This document shows positions 38,009 through 50,611 of a stretch of DNA of 64,000 bases, piece after piece. The DNA comes from Euonymus europaeus. Taxonomy: Eukaryota > Streptophyta > Magnoliopsida > Celastrales > Celastraceae. The position numbers and the translations under genes were made by a program. The stretch is taken from assembly GCA_963580455.1 (NCBI GenBank), contig OY756958.1:26858501-26922500 (forward strand), given 5' to 3'. The stretch's first letter is position 1. Each line of letters starts with the position of its first letter. A model generated the notes under the pieces. The model saw only the letters and a program-made list of their open reading frames with translations. It had not been told where the DNA came from and made no database searches.

Positions 38009-38830
38009 CTGTTATTTAATGCCTCTGTTGTATTTACGGGTCACAAAATGCACGAAGGCAACAAACGAGAGAGAGAGAGAGCAACCCAAAAAAAAAGAAC
38101 TACAGGAAAGCAGAGGACAATTTGGTATTAGAAGGGCTGTTGTTGCTTAGGTGTTGGTGTTGGTCTCCGGCAGGCTCTCTCCTCCAAGAGAGCCTACTCT
38201 CTCTTTCATCAGACTGATAGTGAGTTTCGCTTCTCTTTTTCTCAAAGGTTGGGTTTTTTGTTGTGGTCTTTTATCTTTGACACCAATCTGGAGATTCCAA
38301 GACAAAGAGAAAGAGAGAACCAGAAAAACAAACCAAAACCACCCGTAGAAAGAGATGTATTTGGAGGGAGCTTTTGTTGGTGTTTATTGAAAATGAAAGG
38401 AAAGCACAAAACAACAGGAAAAAAAAGACAGGTGGGTATTTCTGCTTAGAGCCCCATAAAAAAAAAGAATGAGATGGAGGAGCAAAGCTGTGCAGAGGTG
38501 GGAGAGCTTTGAATGCGTTGAACCTGAAAAAAGCAGGGACGTTTTTCAAAATTTTGGACGCATGGGAGAAGATTTACTCTCTCTGGGGTCTGTGAATTAT
38601 GAAAAGCAGTACTGTTGTAGTGTGCAGCAGCTTCATCACTCTCTCTCCCCCTCTGTCCACAGCATTTCTTTTTAATGGATGAATGATGATGTATGTGTAC
38701 ACGCATGTATGTATCTATGTATGTGGACATGTAGGAGTCTGTGGGCAGCCATGGATGCGCATGAAGGGCGCGAAGTGAAGAGAAAGGGAAGTTGCCTAGT
38801 GGTATGTTTGTCATTCTGTGAAAAAGAAAA
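38009..38830 (-). other. Probable 5' leader of the HD-ZIP III gene
   Basis: HD-ZIP III mRNAs usually have long leaders, and this stretch of purine/pyrimidine-rich DNA (CT runs on the minus strand, GAGAGAGAGAGAGAG at 38069-38083) fits one. The sequence just before the ATG (AATAACAG) could be a splice acceptor. No TATA box was recognised, and the transcription start is unknown. Confidence 0.4.
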
Positions 38831-39867
38831 GAAAAGAAAAAAGTTAAAACTGTTAAAGAGTGAAAAAAATAGTCTTGTTACATTGAAATGGGCCTGGGCT
38901 CATATAAGTTTAAGCCCATTTCTTTTTGTGGGGCCCGAAATGATATTTGTGTTTGGAAGAGTGGTATGGTATTTTTCCTCTTTGACCTTTTCTAATTATT
39001 TTTATTTAAATTTTGCCTTTGTACTTTGTAGTTAACAAATATTCTGGTAATTTTGCCACTCCATAATCTGATAATTCCAAAAAATAATCAAACCCTCAAA
39101 ATGTAATTAGTTATACGTACAAAAATTAAAACCCTAGAGATGTGTCTTCCGCGCATTAAAAATGCGATATCAAACCTGTTTCAAGTCCTCTCAATTGTAT
39201 GTCCATCTCGTTCGTTATATCGTTTATGTTAAATAATAAAAATATATATAAGCCTTTATGAAAAGAAAAAAAATAACACTACATCGATCTTTAATTTTTA
39301 AATGGATTTAAGAAAAACACGGCTATATCCATCTAACTTATACTTTTTGGAGGCATGTACCAACCAACAACACCTTTTCTTGAGAGTGTCTATCCCTTCA
39401 CTCATAAGAATCCAACACAACTTTGAGAGAGAGAGACAGAGATTGGATGCTTTGAAGATGTGAAAATTTAGATACTCTATGGGAAATGAAAATGTCAACC
39501 TTGTGAACCCAAAAAAGTCGATCGATTCATTTCTCTTGTCCTTCTCTCTCTCTCTCTTTCTCTCACTACATATGTTTTATAATTAATGGGTTATGATGGG
39601 AAGGAGGAGTCAATGGGTGCTACTACAACTACACAAAAACTCACTTGGTGTTTTCTTGTCTCCTTGAATATACACTATACATTATCATGCTCCTCTTTTC
39701 TATCCTTTTTACTTTTCTTTCAGGAGGAGGCAAATTTCACAAAGGTAGGGGAGTCATTTTCCACGATAAAATTTGAAGGACCCGTTTAAAAGGGCTTTAA
39801 TGGGTGTGGACCCTATCTTTTGTCATGCACCAAAAGAGTGTTTCGACTCTCGACCATAATGCACTAC

Positions 39868-39869
<2 letters not shown>

Positions 39870-39936
<67 letters not shown>

Positions 39937-39950
39937 TAGAGAGAGAGAGA
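39870..39950. repeat. Palindromic microsatellite (CT)n(TA)n(GA)n
   Basis: A CT run of about 30 bp passes into a TA run of about 34 bp and then into GATAGAGAGA, so the right arm is the inverted complement of the left. The block of about 80 bp could fold into a single long hairpin. It lies about 1.9 kb upstream of the HD-ZIP III start codon. Confidence 0.9.
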
Positions 39951-40227
39951 ATATATATGGTGTCTTTTAATTTGCTTTGCTTCAATTTTACATCTCTCTT
40001 GTGGGTGTGTGAGAGGTGGGTCCATACAAATGAATGATAATTAAGAGGTGTAAAGGTAGACATGGATGGGGAGGAAAGATTCCGATTTTGATAGGCTTAA
40101 ATTTCTTGTTATATAATGCTTGTTATGATTAATTAGGAGTGGCATTAAAGTGTTTATGAATTCGATTTGTCAAAACCCTACGAAAAAGAAGATCGAGTAG
40201 ATGATGATCATGTAAAAGCAATAGAAG

Positions 40228-40246
40228 AGATATATATATATATATA

Positions 40247-40278
<32 letters not shown>
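40228..40278. repeat. (TA)n microsatellite
   Basis: An uninterrupted TA array apart from a single TC break near 40248. It is a simple repeat in the upstream intergenic DNA of the HD-ZIP III gene. Confidence 0.95.
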
Positions 40279-40280
<2 letters not shown>

Positions 40281-42917
40281 CCATGCATTTTCTCGCGTTC
40301 TCATGCATATATGACACCACCACCCCAACACACACATACATACAGTATCAAGTTGTTCCAAATTATACGTTAATGGACATGTTTTCATGTGTTTTTATAA
40401 GCTTTTTGAATATTGGACTCTTAAGCTATACATGGATTAATAGCTTGCCAATCAATGTACTTGATTGATTTTCAGTCACCGGCTAATTAATTCTCTTGAC
40501 AAGGACTTTGATTGCATTGTTATTTATTGTAGCTTATGTACATGTGTGTGTATATATATATATATATATTTTTTTAAGTAAACGAGAACAATAATATATA
40601 AGATTTCATTAGAAATTCGATATGAGTCGAAAGTCAAAATTAATTAGGATCTTATGTCTTTGAGCACATAAATTTTGACATGATGATAAAAATAAGTTAG
40701 ACAAAAATTCAGCTCGTATGAACACATGATGCTATTATAATAACTTGTGTACAATTACTAATAAATTTCGATAATTTGGATGCATTACTACATCTTGTTG
40801 CTTAGTTTTAACTCCAATAATTTTGTTGATCGGGGTCATATACATACAAGGCGCTAGCTCCTTCAATAATAAGCTGAATAAGATGCAAAGAAAAATTTGG
40901 AGTTCAAACTTCAAAGTCATAAATTATGATGATGTGGGTCTTGAATAATGTGAATGAAATTACAAAAGCAAGAACATTAATTAGCGACAATTATCCTTAA
41001 ATCCAACCCAAAATCAGAATGATTAAGTGGTAGAAAATATGGGATTCACACACACACACACACATATATTGTAGCAAAGTGTGAGCATATATATATATAG
41101 TGATATTAACTTGATAAACCTATTGCATGTATGTATGGTAAAATTAAAATATTCATTTCCTTAATATACGTAGAGATTCATGACAGGTTCTTTTCTGACT
41201 ACATAATCAATGTTGGAATTCGATCACTAGCTGGATTTGGCCTTTTTATTTGAATTCATGATTTTCAATTGATAAGAATCAAACGTGAGAGTCTCATCGA
41301 TCACATTCTCCAAAATACAAAATATATACTTTTAGATAAAGTAGATTTAAAGAGGGAATACTTTCTAATGCCTAAATTAAAGTTGCAATATTGGGCTGGT
41401 ATCCATGCATTTTTTAAATAAAAAATTGAAAAAACGTGTGTATATATATATGTATATATTTAGAGGGCAAATCTCAAGACACGAGTCTTTATCGATTCTT
41501 TCACTTATTCCAATTATTCTGTTGCATGTGTGACTTTTGTGTGTGTGTGTCTATATATATATATATATGCATGGCGGCATGATCTATATCTGCCTTGGCC
41601 TTGCCAAATTATTTCCTTTCATGCAATCTATTATTTCGGCTTTAAAATATTATGTTTAATTAGCACAATATGCAACGTGAAATTCAATTTAAGACAGGGC
41701 AGTGCATCTATGAAAAGTCGAACCATATTTCATATGATGAACTCCAACCTTTTTGAATCAAATCGGATTGGAATTTGAATTCTATTCATTATTTTGTTAA
41801 AAAAATTAGATTCATTTGTTCAAACGAAGCACATTCTCGTAAACTTTCCAAATGTGAACAGACTGGGTTGCAAAAATAATCACACTACTCTATTGGCTTT
41901 GGGTAATCATTCCTATTCACATCAAATTGGGTCTTTTAACGAAGAAATAATCCAACATAGAACGATTATTCCAAATCTGAATGGAAATAGAGGCAATTCG
42001 ACATGCAAGAATACGTGCGGGAATTTACGTTCTCAGCGGTGGCCGGATAAATGGCAAGAACCAAGGGATAACGCCTAAGAACCTACCTCAAGAGAGAAAC
42101 AACAGCCGGAAGGGCGAAAGGAGAACTCCGCCCAAAGAAGGGACTCGCGTCTGATTATCTAGTTGGCGAGGAAATAACTTAGTCCGAGACGAAGATCAGC
42201 CAAACCGGCAAGCAAACTTGTGTTACATGAATACAACCTTCAATCGAAAAAGGAGTCCCTTCATAAATGTTACTACGGCAGCAACAAAGCCCTAAAGAAG
42301 AAAAATATAGCAAGAAAACTCGCATGCAACTCCCAGTCCGCTGGCTTCTGTATATATTACTGCATCACAAAATTGTGCTTCCTTCAATGTCTCGTATAGT
42401 AGTAAACCCCGGTGAATGTGCACAAATGTTGATTCCGAACTACATTGATACAAACTATGACATTTTTATTCGATAAGTTTATAGCAACAGGTATAAAGGG
42501 ACATATATGATACATAACAACGGCATATCGAGCCTATCGCTAAAGAAAAGTGACATCCCCCAAACCAATTTACAAGGTCACAAATTCAACTAAAATATAG
42601 CGCTAAAAATTCTTTAACCTCAGCAGCTCAGCCACGTATCGGCATGGGGGCATCGCTACAATGGCCCACCAAGACGAAGATAATAGCGTGACCGTGCTGC
42701 AATGTCGTTGCCTATTTTTATCTTTAGCAAATTCCATCCAAATCACCTAATGGACAAATATTCACAAGACTGAACGGTAAACTAGAGCCATCAAGAAGCA
42801 GACTAAGACTACTGAAGTTGACCCAAAAAGAAAAAAACTACCCTTCCTTGCTAGCAACTTTAAATAACTATTTTGCAGGACAAGTGCTTTGATTTTGCTT
42901 TATTGTGCCACAATCTA

Positions 42918-45811
42918 TCAAGATGTGGCATCTGCAGAAGCAAGAGCACTTTTCTCTGAGTTAAGGTTGGTAGTGGGCTGTGACTGGTCACCTGATGCTG
43001 CCTCTGTTTGTTGGTCCTCAGACTTCTTCGAATTGAGGAACCGACCACCACATCCTCTAGCTCTTTTTAGTGCATGCAAATGTCGAGATTCATGCAAGTA
43101 TGGCTGCAAGATTGTTGAATAAATGTATTAATCATGAAAATTTTGTTGTGACGAATAGTTGTCTAGATTCAATATGCAAATTTATTTAAAGAGAGGCGAG
43201 ACAAAAAGGAGTTGCCACAGTGAAATTGTGAGGGGGTCAAAGATAATGTTGAACAATGCAAGAGACAATGATAAAGATTAAAGACAGAACTGAAAAACCA
43301 ATATAACTGCTTAACTGCACAAGCATTTGAAAACCTACCAGCGATATTAAATGTAATCTTTCATCTTATCTAAAGGTAGGTCTATAAAATACAGTAAACA
43401 ATAAATGCGTAGTTATGAGAACAGAATGAATGCTTTCCATTTCTTTTTCTTTTTGAGGGTGTGAAATAAGATGGAATTAAAACATAACAGAATAAAGCTC
43501 AACAAGTAGAAAGGGCAAAGATATTAAAAAGTCAAAGCTGTATACAAGCTAACCATGTTTTATTTTCTGACTCTGAGCAATCACGTCACGTCAACTTAAC
43601 TTACCTTACGAGACTTGATGACTTTATTTTCCGATTCAGCTTTTGCACGGGATTGTCGACGCCTCAAGATACCATGATATTGTTTTGCATTAACAAATAC
43701 AGGCTCTTCAACAGCATCTGATGGCAATGGAACCCCAGCCTGTTGAATTCCCATTAACTGAAAGTGAACCTGAAAGAAGAAATAAAGCATAATGTTTTAT
43801 ATTCATGTGCAGACTACATTGAAAAACCACCATTCACGTTCTGTTTTTAGCCAATAACAGATTTAGCAAAGAAAAATCAGAAACCTTCGTATGAAAATAT
43901 AATTACAACTTCAAAAATGAAAAAGAGAGAAGGAACCACAATCAATTCAATAAAACATGAAATCAGTGTATGGCATAAAAAAAATAGTAGCATACCATTG
44001 GTTGCCCACCATAAGACTGTGGAGGATACGATGGCTGCGAATCATAGGGTGCAAATATGCTTCTATAGTAGGGATCTGGATATGGATAAGTGGTTGGTGC
44101 CTTTGATTGAATAAACAAAGCATGGGAGTTAGAGGACATATCAAAATTACTAATCTTTATGTGCTGAGTATAGTAGTTGACAAATCAAAGCGGAAAAATT
44201 AGAAACTCAGCTCAGGAAAAAAATAGAAAAAGAAATCCCTAACTTCCACATTCACATCAGTTAAACCATTCCATAAATATAAAATATCCACGTTCAAAAT
44301 CAACACGGCGCAAAACAAAGAAAAGAAAGAATAACACTGTATATAATAAGCATATTCTTCAACTGTCCTTCATCTTTCAATTTTGGGCATATCCTAAATC
44401 TTTTATGGGCACTGATCAAACCGGCTTTTTCATTAAATCTGATAAACAAAAACAAAAGAAAATTTAATTTAAAATTTACATTAACTCAATTTACAGCTAA
44501 TCTGATGTGAGTGAATGAATAACCCCCTCTATTACCCTCATTTATCCATATTTGTAACCCCCAAATTGGGTGTTTGTGAGGTGAAAGAAAATAATTATTT
44601 TTATCCATCCTCAACCTTCCTTTTTTGAAAATTAGATTAGAAATGAGGGTATATAAGTAAATGACTCATTTGTTTATTAACTCTACCTTCTATCCAACGA
44701 AGGGTGAGTAAAGGTTGTTCCCACACATACCTCTCCCTCCATTAACCCTACTTAACTCTTCATTTCTTAACCCAAGCATAGCCTCATTAGACCAGAGGAT
44801 CTAAGCAGAACATAAATTAAACTAACTAAGAATGAAATTACTAGACTATGATACAGAGGACTACACAGAAGTAAGAAATACAAAATAAAACATAAAAATC
44901 CAAGAAAGTATTGAATCTAATGAAAACATTTAAACAAGAAATAGTACCATAGGATGCCCTGCTTCAAGTTGCGGAGTTGTTGCATATGGAACATTTGTGT
45001 TCGCAATTGCAGGGTGCACCAGTCCAGGGGTAGGGGATGAAGACTCAATCTGAGTTTCTGAGTGTTTTTGATGCTCGTCAGTTTCACTATTCTCTGCAAA
45101 CCATCATTAGATATAAACAAATAAAATACGTAACACAAAACACCAAGCTTTAAGATAACAAATTATTAAAGATACTGTAAAAATCAACCAACTCCATAGT
45201 AGTTTAATTCAGACTTGATGAGAGGGGTATTTGTGTCACTTAAAAGATTATTCTCAATCACTTCCAACACTTAACAGTCCAATTCCAATCATGTTCGCAT
45301 TCACAGTGCTATTAGCCCCACTCCCATTTTAATTCCTGTCATGAACCAAACGCCATCTAATACACAAATGTAAATCTCAACGGCGGTCGGCGGCTCAAAG
45401 AGTTTGATTGATAGCATGATTCGTTCTTCCAGAAACCAGATCTTAATATAAGGCGCAGAACTAGGTATTATTAAGATGATAGTTAGAGATGAAGCAGGCT
45501 AAGTCAAAATAACTCAACCTACTAAAGTATTGATTTGCTGGAAAAACAAAACACATCCTCAATTGCACATAAGCATCTCCGCTTGGTTTTAATCTACATA
45601 TACAACCTGATTAAAACTGGAATAAACAGATAATAAAAGAATGCCAAATATGAAGATGCGTTGGCAACATAACTAGTAATTAGTAACAGCCAATACAATA
45701 TTGAGTATTAATAAGGATCAAAAGAACATGATTGATATGTATCATAAAAATTAAAATTGACCAATATTTTTGAAGAAATATACCAGACAGATCATGCACA
45801 GACGAAGTCAT
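42918..45811 (-). CDS. NF-YA7: Nuclear transcription factor Y subunit A (NF-YA4/7 type)
   Basis: NF-YA joins the NF-YB/NF-YC histone-fold pair and reads the CCAAT box. Five coding exons (45811-45784, 45093-44948, 44100-43996, 43769-43605, 43103-42918) give 209 residues. The start MTSSVHDLS, the [15 protein letters not shown] block and [18 protein letters not shown] are typical of the NF-YA4/7 pair. The A1 helix for NF-YB/C contact is at about 114-142 ([18 protein letters not shown]). The A2 DNA-contact segment is at 149-172 ([20 protein letters not shown]); HALKRARG is a mild variant of the usual HAMRRARG/HAIRRPRG. It ends in a Ser/Gln-rich tail. I see no miR169 site in the 3' UTR, as expected of this pair. 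The gene lies beside an HD-ZIP III gene as in Arabidopsis. Confidence 0.92.
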
Positions 45812-46308
45812 AAGGACGTTCTGCACACGGAATCGAGAACTCAATCTGTCAGCAACAACCAAAATCAAGTTCAATGCAATACCAAAGTAAGCCAAAAAGA
45901 TGTTAATCAAATGGAAAATAATACAACAAAGGTTATTATTACCATGACAGGCATAGACTTTACCGAAGAACCAAAAACGGAAGAGAACTGATTAAATTGA
46001 CTAAAAAAAAATTAAAACAATAAAAGGGAAAGAGGCAAAGAATACAATAAGACACCAAAGTTAATGACAAACACTGCAGATAAATTAGAATCATGGAATT
46101 ATAAGCTTCCATAAACAATAAAAAACTTAAAAAAAAAACACTACAGTAAGCAAAACAAAAATTAACCTAGCAGCAAGTAGGGAAAGAGTCTAGAATACAG
46201 GCTAAGTAGAACCACATTGCAAAGAGAAAATGAAATCAGCAGGGTAACCAAAACTTTGAAGACTATTTAGAAGCCATTCATACATACCACATTAGTATTG
46301 TAATACAA

Positions 46309-46332
46309 ATATATATATATATATATATATAT
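46309..46332. repeat. (AT)n microsatellite
   Basis: A clean AT run of about 24 bp in the long 5' UTR intron of the NF-YA gene. Confidence 0.95.
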
Positions 46333-47622
46333 GAAAAGGCATTCAAATTTGACATGATCTATTAGATCCAATAATTGTAACAAAGAAACTAAATCAGGAT
46401 TTCCACACACGTATTTCATACAAAGACGTGAAAAAACACAGACCAGACTTCCACCAACATATTTTGTTTGCCTTTTCTGTTAATCTTTCTACACAGAAAA
46501 AAAAATCATGGCTATGAAAATGTAAACTTGTGCAATTATAGATAATACTATCGCAAAATTATGTGCCTCATGCTTTCTTTTTTCTTTTTAGCTAGTCTTT
46601 ACACAAAATTTAGGATGCATAGAAGGTTTGGAATAAAAATTTCAGTAATTCAACTTAATAAAAGGTATGTATGTAGTAAAACAAATTAAGAAAATGTAAG
46701 TATATGAGTTATCATTAAGACAAGATGACATAATCAGAAAATATTTGCACTCAATATGCCATGTGTGTGTGTTATTTGATGAAATGTTTTTGGAACAAAA
46801 TCATCATTGCCCAGAGCACAACAGCAAAACATGGAAATCTTAATCAAAATTGAAAGTTGAACTACTCTAGCATGGCCAATCTAACTGCACCAAAAAAAAA
46901 AAAATCAAACCTCAAATTTATAAACTTTGCTCTTAATTTAATTTTATCCTGAAGTGCTATAGAACACGACCTACCATATCCACACTTGTTCGTGAAATTA
47001 ATTTAGTGATCAATTAGATTGGCCTCACAGGCTCAAAATCCAAATCATGGAACTTTTAGCATTAAAAACTAGTGCAACGCCTGAATCGAGCAAACCCATA
47101 ATAAAGCTGCCGTAATTTTTGCAAACCCTAAAAATCACTACAATTCACACATACAAACCAATTAACCAGCACAATTATCACGATCAAACAGAGAAAACGT
47201 CACCCAGTTGACTGACATAGACTCCAGGATGGACTCAATAAAGCTCAGTAAACCTGGAAATTCCATTCAATTGGCACACAAGAACCTCGGGAAAAAGGGC
47301 ATCTTAAATTCTTCACTAAACAGGGTATCATTGCCACCCCGAGTAACAGAAAATGCAGAAGCTCAGAAACAGCGATAAAAAAGCGACAAGTAATTTCCAA
47401 TTCCTCGGAATCTCGATCACCCAAAGCAACTCGATAAAACCAAGAGCCTCGAAAAAATCTGTTAGGTCCCAGAACAGCCGGAAACACACAAATCACATTC
47501 GAATTCGAACATTGCACATCATAATTTATATAGTTCCCCTACAAATCCTAAACCGACAAACAAATTGGGGAAAACAGGGAGCAAATGAAATAGGGTTTCG
47601 AATATCGAGTTCCGAAAATTAC

Positions 47623-47765
47623 CTGAGAGAGAGACAGTGTAGTCAATTTAATATCTCCGATTCTATCTCGTCGTCTGTGTGGCTCTTCAAGATCCTCTGT
47701 TTAAAATTCTCATTTTCTGTTTGGACGAAATTGTGTAGTCTCCCTTTTTCACTAACAGTACTCAA
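47623..47765 (-). other. Probable 5' UTR exon of NF-YA
   Basis: On the minus strand a CT-rich leader ends CTCTCTCAG followed by GTAATTTT at 47622, a good donor. The next NF-YA exon with the start codon ends at 45784, so a 5' UTR intron of about 1.8 kb is implied; such an intron is usual in NF-YA genes. The upstream end of the exon is a guess. AAACCCTAAA near 47114 lies in this intron. Confidence 0.5.
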
Positions 47766-50611
47766 CCTATCCGCACTTTCCCGTCATATTCTTCCGTCTT
47801 TTGTTTTTGTTCTCTGTTTTGCCCCTTCTGTTGCCAACTACGTGTAGCTCGAGCATGAGACCGTGTGTCGGTGTGTGCGTGTCCAAAGCCGACGTGAGCT
47901 CTTTTTGTCAGACCACGTATCTTTCACATTTATCTAGGGTTACAGGCTTGTCAAAATAAATCAACAAAAATAATTTAAAATCGAATCGTTGAATTGATTT
48001 TTTTATATATAAAAAAAATTAACCATTTTTCTCTAAAATCGATGAAAAATTAAAATAATCGATCGATAACTGATTAAATAATTTGATCAAAATATATAAA
48101 AAATTTGACCGTTGAGATTTATCAAATTATCATAACCTATTATGAGAAGTGCGAGTGTCTTGGAAATTTTAATAGCTTTTGTAGGCCCAAAAAAATATCT
48201 TTTAAATCATAAATGTGTAATAATTAAGCTAATAAATTTAACGATAATTTTTTGTTCGAAATATAATTTAATTTATCGTGATCGAGACAACGAATGTTTT
48301 GAAAATTTTCATGGCGAAGTTGAATTTTGTTTCCAACAAAAAAAAATATATTTAAATTTGTAAAGCAAAATACTATATATTTACGACTACTTTTAAAATT
48401 ATAAAATACTCTTTTTGTCCATATTTATTTTCTTACATGGATGTTCTTAGTGAAATTGAAAATGGAATTTTCATGCAACCTTCTATTCTATAAAGTCTCA
48501 TAGGCAGTAATTATAATTGAACTAAATATTTTATAATATTTAACTCTATAGATTTATAATTATTATTTTTATAAGTCATTCCGATTAAGTATTAAATAAA
48601 TTTACTAGACTACTAACAATTATCTATGTATCATATAAATACCCAAAAAAAAATCAAGGACACTGCCTCTGAACCTCGGCTAAGTTTTGACTCTCCCAAC
48701 TCATATCCTGGCTTCGCACAGCACAACTCCATATCTATGAGAACCGTAACACACCAAAATTTACTCGTACCAAAATTGAAATCTTAGCTCTTTTTTTTTT
48801 TCCTTTCTCTTGAATATAAATAATAAATTTTACATTATTATATGTTGTTGGCAGATTGCTGAGAATATTTATAAAAAAAAACCGTACCAAATATTTGGAG
48901 ATGGGCTGCCCGCTTTTCGTGTGGGGTTCAAAATTATCGACAACATCGTTTGACCTTGATCTGCTGCAGATGGGGTCCACTGAGGACTTAGAAGTAATTT
49001 TGTTCCAGATCTTTCCCTAGAACCCCTGCTGCCTGTGGCTGCTTTAGAACAAGAAATACATGTACTTTTTTTTAGTGGGGACCATTGGGCATCCTACTTT
49101 TATCAATTTACATCTCAAGAAAATCTCATTTAAAAAATACATCAATTAATGAGGGTACATCAATTTTTCTATTTTTTTTAAATCATTCCCACTTCATAGA
49201 TAAAATAGTTTTGCCAAAAACTAGTATTTAGGGGTCCAAAAACACCCAATCCAATATAACAATGTAATGTAGACTACATGATAAATCCAATTTTTAAAAT
49301 TCAAAAAATCGTAGCGCGATTTCCCGTGAAACCCATTTTCACAATATTTGCGCGAAACGGCTCCCTTTCAAATGAGAATTGAGTTTCTTGATTTTTCCCA
49401 AATTCTCTTAACAAAAAAAACGGCGTTTTGAAAGAAAATCGTGTTTTATGATGATCGACTGCATCATTTGAAGGAATTTTTAGTGTATTTAGACGCCGGT
49501 GACATCCACCACCTCCATTAGACTCGCCGGCATAAGGAGCATCTAATCCAGTGCTTTTCCGGTCAAATTAGTCACTGGAATGTCGCGACCCGGTGTTGAC
49601 CTGAGAACTTGAATTTAGTTTAATTTTGATTAATTTTTTCATTTTAATCTGATTGAATTTCAAATAAACTTCAATTTTAATTCATATTTTCAGTTTCCGA
49701 AAACGTAATGAAATAACACAAACTAAATGAATTTTTTACTAGTTTTTATTCCTAAAAACAATTTTTAAAAACTATACTCAAAATCATTTTTAAAAACGAA
49801 AAAAAAATCTCCAAATAATTCCCAAACCTGAAAACATATAACCGAAACACAACAAAACCAATCTCAATTTCTTTCTCAGAATAACTTGCAAAAAAAAAAT
49901 CAATTTCAGAAAATAATAAACTTCATATCCCAAATCCAATATGAACAACTAAATCAAGTTCTACTTCTAAATATGATCACTAACATTTACTCGTAAGCCC
50001 TCCTCCTCCTCCTACTAATGCGTGAAGGCCATGTGGTCGGGGGGAAGAGGGTCCATGCTCATCCCGGGTCATCTCATCTGTGATGGTTGCATCGTAAGTC
50101 AGATGCACAGAATTGCAATATTTTTGGAGGTGAAATAATAAAAAGAATAAAATACATATAACAATGGAGACTAACTCCTAAAAAAGCTACGCCCTTTACA
50201 TGAGATGCATCTTAAAAATTAAAACTTCCCAAGTAAACCTTAATCAATCTCCATCAACTCGTCCATGGTCATGATATGTTAATGTTTACTTGCAAATGGC
50301 TTGATTAATGCAAAGGAAGAATGATAGCACTATTATTGTCAAGGGATATTATTGTAGTAATTTAGACGCAGTCCAAGTTTAAGTAAGAAATGCAACGTGA
50401 ATAAAGAAAGAAGAAATCATGGCACACTGTGAGGAAAAAAAAAAACAGGCTAGTAGGAGTACTGAGAAGCCAACTCGGCCCTTGCCAGTCTCCAAAGGAT
50501 CCCAATTAGTTCTCTATAACTATGCCCTCTCCCTCTTTCTCTTTTTCATAGGAGAAAGGAACCCTATTTGCCTTTGATAACTCAATTCTTTTCTCCTTTT
50601 GTCATCTGATA
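47766..50611. other. Divergent intergenic region between NF-YA and root FNR
   Basis: No gene is supported. 47930-48650 is very AT-rich. 49587-50115 begins TGTCGCGACCCGG and contains a GC-richer patch (50020-50110, CATCCCGGGTCATCTCATC) that may be remains of an LTR retrotransposon, but no target duplication or second LTR is seen. 50420-50611 should hold the root FNR promoter and leader, with a CT-rich run at 50525-50548. Confidence 0.4.

Larger units (their letters stand above)
38831..42917. other. Intergenic region upstream of HD-ZIP III, with 3' UTR of NF-YA at its right end
   Basis: No gene is supported. Most is AT-rich with many microsatellites (39870-39950, 40228-40278, 40549-40569, CA run at 41047-41063, 41547-41570). 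The part 41960-42290 is less AT-rich, with words such as GTGCGGGAATTTACG and AACAGCCGGAAGGGCG, and I cannot assign it. From about 42500 to 42917 it should be the NF-YA 3' UTR. Confidence 0.5.

Noticed and set aside
40129..40373. Open frames with Tyr-Ile repeats
   Set aside because: They are translations of the TA microsatellite.
42480..42917. miR169 target site in the NF-YA 3' UTR
   Set aside because: I searched by eye for AGCCAAGGATGACTTGC-like words and found none, which agrees with the NF-YA4/7 pair not being targets.
49587..50115. Solo LTR beginning TGTCGCGACCCGG
   Set aside because: The start looks right, but no matching CA end with a 5-bp duplication was found, so it is mentioned only as a possibility.
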